A DNA stretch of 64,000 nucleotides from assembly GCA_907163375.1 (NCBI GenBank), contig CAJQUW010000944.1, positions 55,940 through 119,939 of the forward strand, read 5' to 3'. Below, one piece after another: positions 59,303 to 64,000 of this stretch. Each line of letters opens with the position of its first letter. Position 1 is the stretch's first letter. A model generated the notes under the pieces. That model was not told where the DNA came from, ran no database searches, and saw only the letters and a list, made by a program, of their open reading frames with translations. The position numbers and the translations under genes were made by a program. The DNA is from Prostheceraeus crozeri. Lineage: Eukaryota; Platyhelminthes; Polycladida; Euryleptidae.

Positions 59303-59812
59303 ATAGAGTAAGTATATTAGGTGGAGCGGTAACTCGCATTTAATAAATCCCCAATGTGTACACATCTTCGATTTTATTAAATGAACTGGAAGAGGATACA
59401 TGTTGGATATTGTTACAAAATGTGAGATATGCAAATTTTTGCAGTTTTGAAGAATTTACCACGGAAATGACTGATCATGATTGTAATGCAGAAGGAATGA
59501 TAGTATTTTACAGATTCTCATTGTCATGACAACCTTGGATAGACAATGTTTGTTAAATTAGCAATTCGATAGGTTGCTATTACTTTCATGCTCAACCTCA
59601 AGAGTATTTTCTTAAGCGTGATCATTACAGGCAGCCTGCCACTGGCAGAGCAAAATCACATAATCAAAAACAATGATTTCAGTTAACTCTGAAAGATATG
59701 TAGATGGGTCCACATCACTATTCAGATTCAAGAAACGAAACAGGAATTAGGTGAATCATAAAATCATGCCGGTGAAGATTGAAATAAAATCTTGAAATTT
59801 CAGTCAAAAAAG
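59303..59812 (-). mobile_element. R3 family element, inverted copy
   Basis: It opens with GCATAGAGTAAGTATATTAG then GTGGAGCGGTAACTCGC and TTTAATAAATCCCCAATGTG, the R3 right terminus in reverse. It continues through CTCAACCTCAAGAGTATTTT and GGGTCCACATCACTATTCAG to CATGCCGGTGAAG and AAATTTCAGTC at about 59805, where it stops against a poly(A)-like run. The rest of the element is missing. Confidence 0.65.
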
Positions 59813-59819
59813 AAAAAAA

Positions 59820-60850
59820 AATCGGTGATCGGTGATAGGTTGCTCGACGTCTCGATTAAGTTACTGAATCCCGATTCCCAAACACCGGACAATACCTTGT
59901 CAGTCTCGTTTGACGGAACAAAAACAAAGTTTTATAGCGCAGATATAGAGATAAGTATTTAGACAATTACGTTGATAGATAGATAACAAGGAAACACACA
60001 GTATAATAGTTCAGAAGTTCGTTAACGTTACACACACGGAAATAACTCAACTTTATGATACGAAATACGAATACGCATAAAGCGTTACAAATTTAAATTA
60101 GCGCTAGCAAAGATGCCAAAATTTTAAGAGGAGACTTTAGGTCACAGATTTGCAAATGAACAAGGAATCAATGTTACCGCCTTTTGGTGAGATGACCACT
60201 CCAAGTTTTCTCCCTCCGCGAAGAAGATCAGGCAATGAACAGTCTTTGAGAGAACGAGACGAAGCTGCTCGAACAAGCAAAGTTTTTGTCGATTCGAAAG
60301 TCTGCAGTTGGGGTTGAGGTCTGAGATTATATAGTCTTTTCCTCATAAAGCACGTTGGATGATGGAGACCAGGCAGGCAAGAAGATTCGTCTCTCACTCA
60401 TGTCCAATCCTTGCCCACTCGCTCGCACATGGTCCATTGGTCTACCGCGTCCTGAGACCTCTTGTGGTTCGCCTTCCGATTTCATTTCTAGCTTCCTTGA
60501 GTCCAATCACATCGCAGCGCGGTCGGCACCTTAACCACCATTATGGTCCCTCGAGTAGAGACAAATTTTCTAATTAGGATAAATTTTATTATTTCCACGA
60601 GCGCTTTTAGGTCTTTGAAGTTGATTGCCGCTGGTACAGGATTAAACGTTCGCCTCCCTCTTTATTACTTGTCACGGAACGAAGATTATCTCTCGCCCAT
60701 CCTTATGAATCGTAATTAGAAGAAAGTGCCCCGTACCTCCATTTCCGCTTAGTCGTCAATTCTCAGAAAGTTGCGACTTGACCTTTCGTCCTCGGATGCC
60801 GAAAATGCAGTGAAATCCACAGCCAGTGGAGCAGAATTTTCCAATTAGGA
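59820..60850 (-). promoter_or_regulatory. CpG-richer stretch with TATA box, possible LTR or promoter
   Basis: This region has visibly more CpG and GC than its surroundings. On the minus strand TATATAA (60334-60328) sits in GACTATATAATCTCAG. A candidate initiator, CCTCAACCCCAACTG, lies 20-30 bp further on. A downstream open frame (60397-60137) has no known domain. It could be a solo LTR of a retrotransposon or a host promoter. Terminal TG/CA and a target duplication were not established. Confidence 0.35.
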
Positions 60851-63800
60851 ATAAATGTTCCAATGAAATGTCCATAGGATCCGATTTCGATAGTGAAATA
60901 CAAAACATCATTTTGAATTTAAACCGCAAGAATTACGATTACAAAAGCACTCAGTTATTCTTGCACATGTAGAAGCTATCAAAAAGAGGACGACATCCAA
61001 TCTAGTGTCAACTTCTCTTTTGCGATCCCAAGACTCATGCTGGAACACTTATTTGCAAATTTACTCAAGAATTAAACCCATGGCGAAAGAAATTATCCTT
61101 CCATGACCGAATGTAGTGTTTTCGTGGGATGTTAATTTCAAAGTCGGAGTACACATGCCGACCTTTGGATTTTAGAGATGCACTTGATATATGAGAATAA
61201 AACGAATGTCAGTTTTTGAAATGAGATGATTATTTGATCTCAATTTACTCGACATATCATAAAGAAAACGGACACGTTTGGATATTGAACACAAAGGTTT
61301 TCTTCAAATGAATTTGAACCAATCATTGGAGTAGAATATACGTAGTTTATAGATTGCCTGATGCAAATCCACCAAGACGATGGAAGTCATTGAGAATTCA
61401 TTGAATTTTTTGTTGCATTTGCTTTTACAGTTTAAATTTGTGCTGCATGTATATTCGTAATGAAATATCAAATAACACGCTTTTTTCGCTACATTACTTT
61501 CTTATTATGCAAAGTTGTAGTGTTCAAGTCTAGCTTAGTGGTTTGCTTGGATTGTGTACGTCGGCAAGGCACTAATAGATTGCATATATTCAATATTTTG
61601 TGCTAGCTAGGGTTATCATTTTTTAACTTATCATTATTGTACGCGCCCACTTTATGGTTACGAAATACATTACTTTTTTCGTGCAAGCATAACATTGTAT
61701 GTTAAATTTATAAACATTAAACACCTGTTTGATTGGCTCATTTTTTCAATTTTCAAAACAGGTCGTACAAAGACAACTTCGATTTAAAAAGCTGAATGAT
61801 CAAGTCCTTAGGGCCAAAAGACATTAATAAGCATCAAGAAACACTGGTTTAAAAGAACATTTCGACCCAAAGTTTTAGAGCGGCAGAAATTTTCTGCCAA
61901 TAGAAGAGAAAATCATGCAGCTGGATTCCAAATGCACTTCTCTATCCTCGTGCGATGCCTACTTATAGCGCTTGAATATTGTGTTTGAGAAGCAACGTAG
62001 GCATTAATGGGTTAACAACTTATTAAAGGACAAGTGTTATTGTTTCTTGGTTGCTTAATCTCTCAGTTTCCTTTGTGTCTGAAGAGCACTTGCTATAAAC
62101 AACGTCATGCAGAAATTAGCTAAATGAAAAATGCCTTCCAGCTGACATGAAGCGATAGATGAATTGATGTTTTCGCAATGTCACCCGGCCACTTGCTAAA
62201 TGCCTTTTGACCAACGTTTGATGTTTCCGTAAATGACAATAACTTTCAGTTTCGTTTTTTTAAACTGAACAGATCTTAAACAAATTAGAAAACGTGGGTA
62301 GATAACCTAAAAGCACTGGAGGGGAAGGAAAAGGCGATAACTTGATTTCATCATCACAAATGTTGAGCGGAAAAATTGATTGAGTGCAGAAAGCCAGCTA
62401 CATGCCTTTGGCAAGACATGAATGTCAGAAATGTCGACTCTTGCTTTTTATTCAATGCTATTTATTGCAAAGAATTACAAACATAATGACAATACTTTGC
62501 AACCTGTATTGCTGTCTAAAGCTACATTACGATTCCTAATCAAACTTGCAATATAAAATTGCTACTATTAATTTTATTAATCGGTAATACAAAAATCTTT
62601 TTAAATTGGTTGTGTCCTGTAAAACTCAAACAGGAGTGGCTATCAGAGATTGCAAAATTCAAAATTCAAAACGTTTTATTTTCAAATTGGATGACGTTGC
62701 AGGTTTACAAAGTTGAGATGGCAAAATAGGTATGTACAAATGAAGATATTCAGAGAGTCTGTCTGAAAAATTACTGATGGTGACAAAGTATTTACAGATG
62801 AGATTCTTCGGTAACAAAATGAATCAATAAGGTTTTAAATGTTGCGTGCCTGGATGAAGAGGATGTAAAGCATCAATAGCTTCTAATCAGTTTGTCTGGT
62901 GATGTAATAATGATACAAGAAGTTTTAATTTGTTGTCAAAAATTTTTGAGCTCAATTTATATCAGGTATTTCATCATCGATTATTTTAGTCCACTCAACA
63001 ATCAGCACGTCATTAATAATTGAATGTGGAGAGCCGGTCAATATCATATAAAGATCACACAGATATACAATGAAACAATATATACCGGTACATTACAGTC
63101 AAAGATGGACAAAACATAATTTTACTGATCCGCGTCCGCATCGGCATTCACAAAATCCAAATTCAATCATCCGATCTGCATCCGCAGTCGTAGGTGCTGT
63201 CCTGAGCAGTATAAATTTAGGTCCCATTACTTATCATGGCGATTGCTCATAACTGACATGGCAGAAGCTATTCTCACTTAGTTATTGTAAGCCTATTATT
63301 TCATTTATTGTTTTAATCAACATTATATTACTTTTAGTAGAAACATTCAAAAGCATGTATATGGATTACAAATCCTGCAGGCCAAGTATGTTATACTGAG
63401 CTTTGTTTTAAACATATTTTTATGCCGAACTGACAGCAATAACGTGCTATCTGCATCTATCTGATTGTGTATTGAATGGCTAAAGCCTCAATTCGCGTCA
63501 TAGTAAAGCCTAAGTAAAGTATATAAGGTCTATGCACTGCAGGTACTGTGCTGACATTGGGATTGCTTGAAACTCAGTCTATCTCGAGCCTACTAGCACA
63601 GTCTAAATAAATTTGTAGGACATGTTTGAGCTGTACTATTTTGCTATGCTCAGAAAGCCAAATGTGGATCGTCCAATTTGTTCATTAAGTCTCCCATCCG
63701 CAACATTCAAAATCTTCAATCCGAATCCGATCAGCATCCGCAAGATACCAAATTTCCTCATCTTCATCTGCGCTGATGAGGATGCAGATTATCCACCTTT

Positions 63801-64000
63801 GATTACATTTATAAATATGAATAGACAGCAGGGAACCTACCTACTGCAATCAAATTGACAAGAAATTCAATTGTGTGAATGCAGTAATCGACCGGTTCTC
63901 CATAGGTTGTTAGTATCTTCAGGCGTCACAGACAACCATCTCAGTGTAATCATGATCATGATTATGATCTAAAACAGCACTCTTGCCCCCAAAGCAACAT
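60851..64000. other. Intergenic, no recognisable feature
   Basis: About 3 kb of AT-rich sequence. Repeated ATCCGCATCC-like words at 63128-63190 and 63695-63745 suggest a decayed MITE related to GGATGCGGA-type elements, but no ends are visible. No domain-bearing frame. Confidence 0.4.

Noticed and set aside
1-64000. CRISPR arrays, bacterial operons, ribosome binding sites
   Set aside because: The sequence is eukaryotic (spliced exons, LINEs, PLEs); no regularly spaced direct-repeat array with spacers is present.

Overview
This window is AT-rich, intron-bearing animal DNA crowded with transposons, most likely from a marine invertebrate. The organism call is an inference. It rests on split exons with GT/AG borders, an animal-type GT31 glycosyltransferase, a profilin-4 gene, many Penelope-like (PLE) and CR1/Jockey-like retroelement remains, and the frequent 8-mer TAGGCCTA, which I associate with echinoderms and hemichordates. 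I cannot fix the species.

Host genes. Three are supportable. (1) A beta-1,3-glycosyltransferase (GT31) gene runs on the minus strand. Exon 1 is at 18196-17640 and exon 2 at 1485-1135. They are joined by a phase-2 intron of about 16 kb; the 3' exon(s) are not identified. (2) A single-exon NAD(P)-binding SDR/NmrA-like reductase is at 22901-23581 (+), with a perfect CRE 8-mer just upstream. (3) A single-exon profilin-4 gene is at 39891-40277 (+), with an X-box-like site just upstream. A possible unassigned exon lies near 57.7 kb.

Mobile DNA inside the GT31 intron (1.5-17.6 kb), in order: a long-inverted-repeat element with a broken Tc1-type transposase (3.1-6.4 kb); a TIR element (6.4-7.2 kb); a mariner with a DD34D catalytic domain (7.47-9.20 kb), itself invaded by a head-to-head pair of tRNA-like SINEs; a CR1-like LINE (9.4-10.7 kb); a PLE with terminal repeats and a hammerhead-like motif (11.4-14.2 kb); and a second, rearranged PLE (14.9-16.0 kb). 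One of the SINE copies carries what reads as a complete type I hammerhead ribozyme.

Rest of the window. 18.5-19.7 kb: foldback elements. 20.1-20.5 kb: a LINE 3' fragment. 25.5-26.4 kb: an element with 67-bp subterminal tandem repeats. 31-39 kb: a cluster of one TIR family (called R3 here), including a large palindrome split by a hAT-type MITE. 40.7-45.9 kb: PLE pieces, one holding a nested foldback. 45.9-46.6 kb: a broken transposase. 47.8-49.4 kb: a LINE ending in an inverted tRNA-like pair. 53.7-56.4 kb: a CR1-like LINE holding a hAT MITE with a perfect 8-bp target duplication. 59.3-60.9 kb: another R3 copy and a CpG-richer stretch with a TATA box.

The host genes do not form a pathway. The main biology is nested transposition. 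The most interesting object is the tRNA-promoter plus hammerhead-ribozyme SINE inside the mariner (7843-8082).
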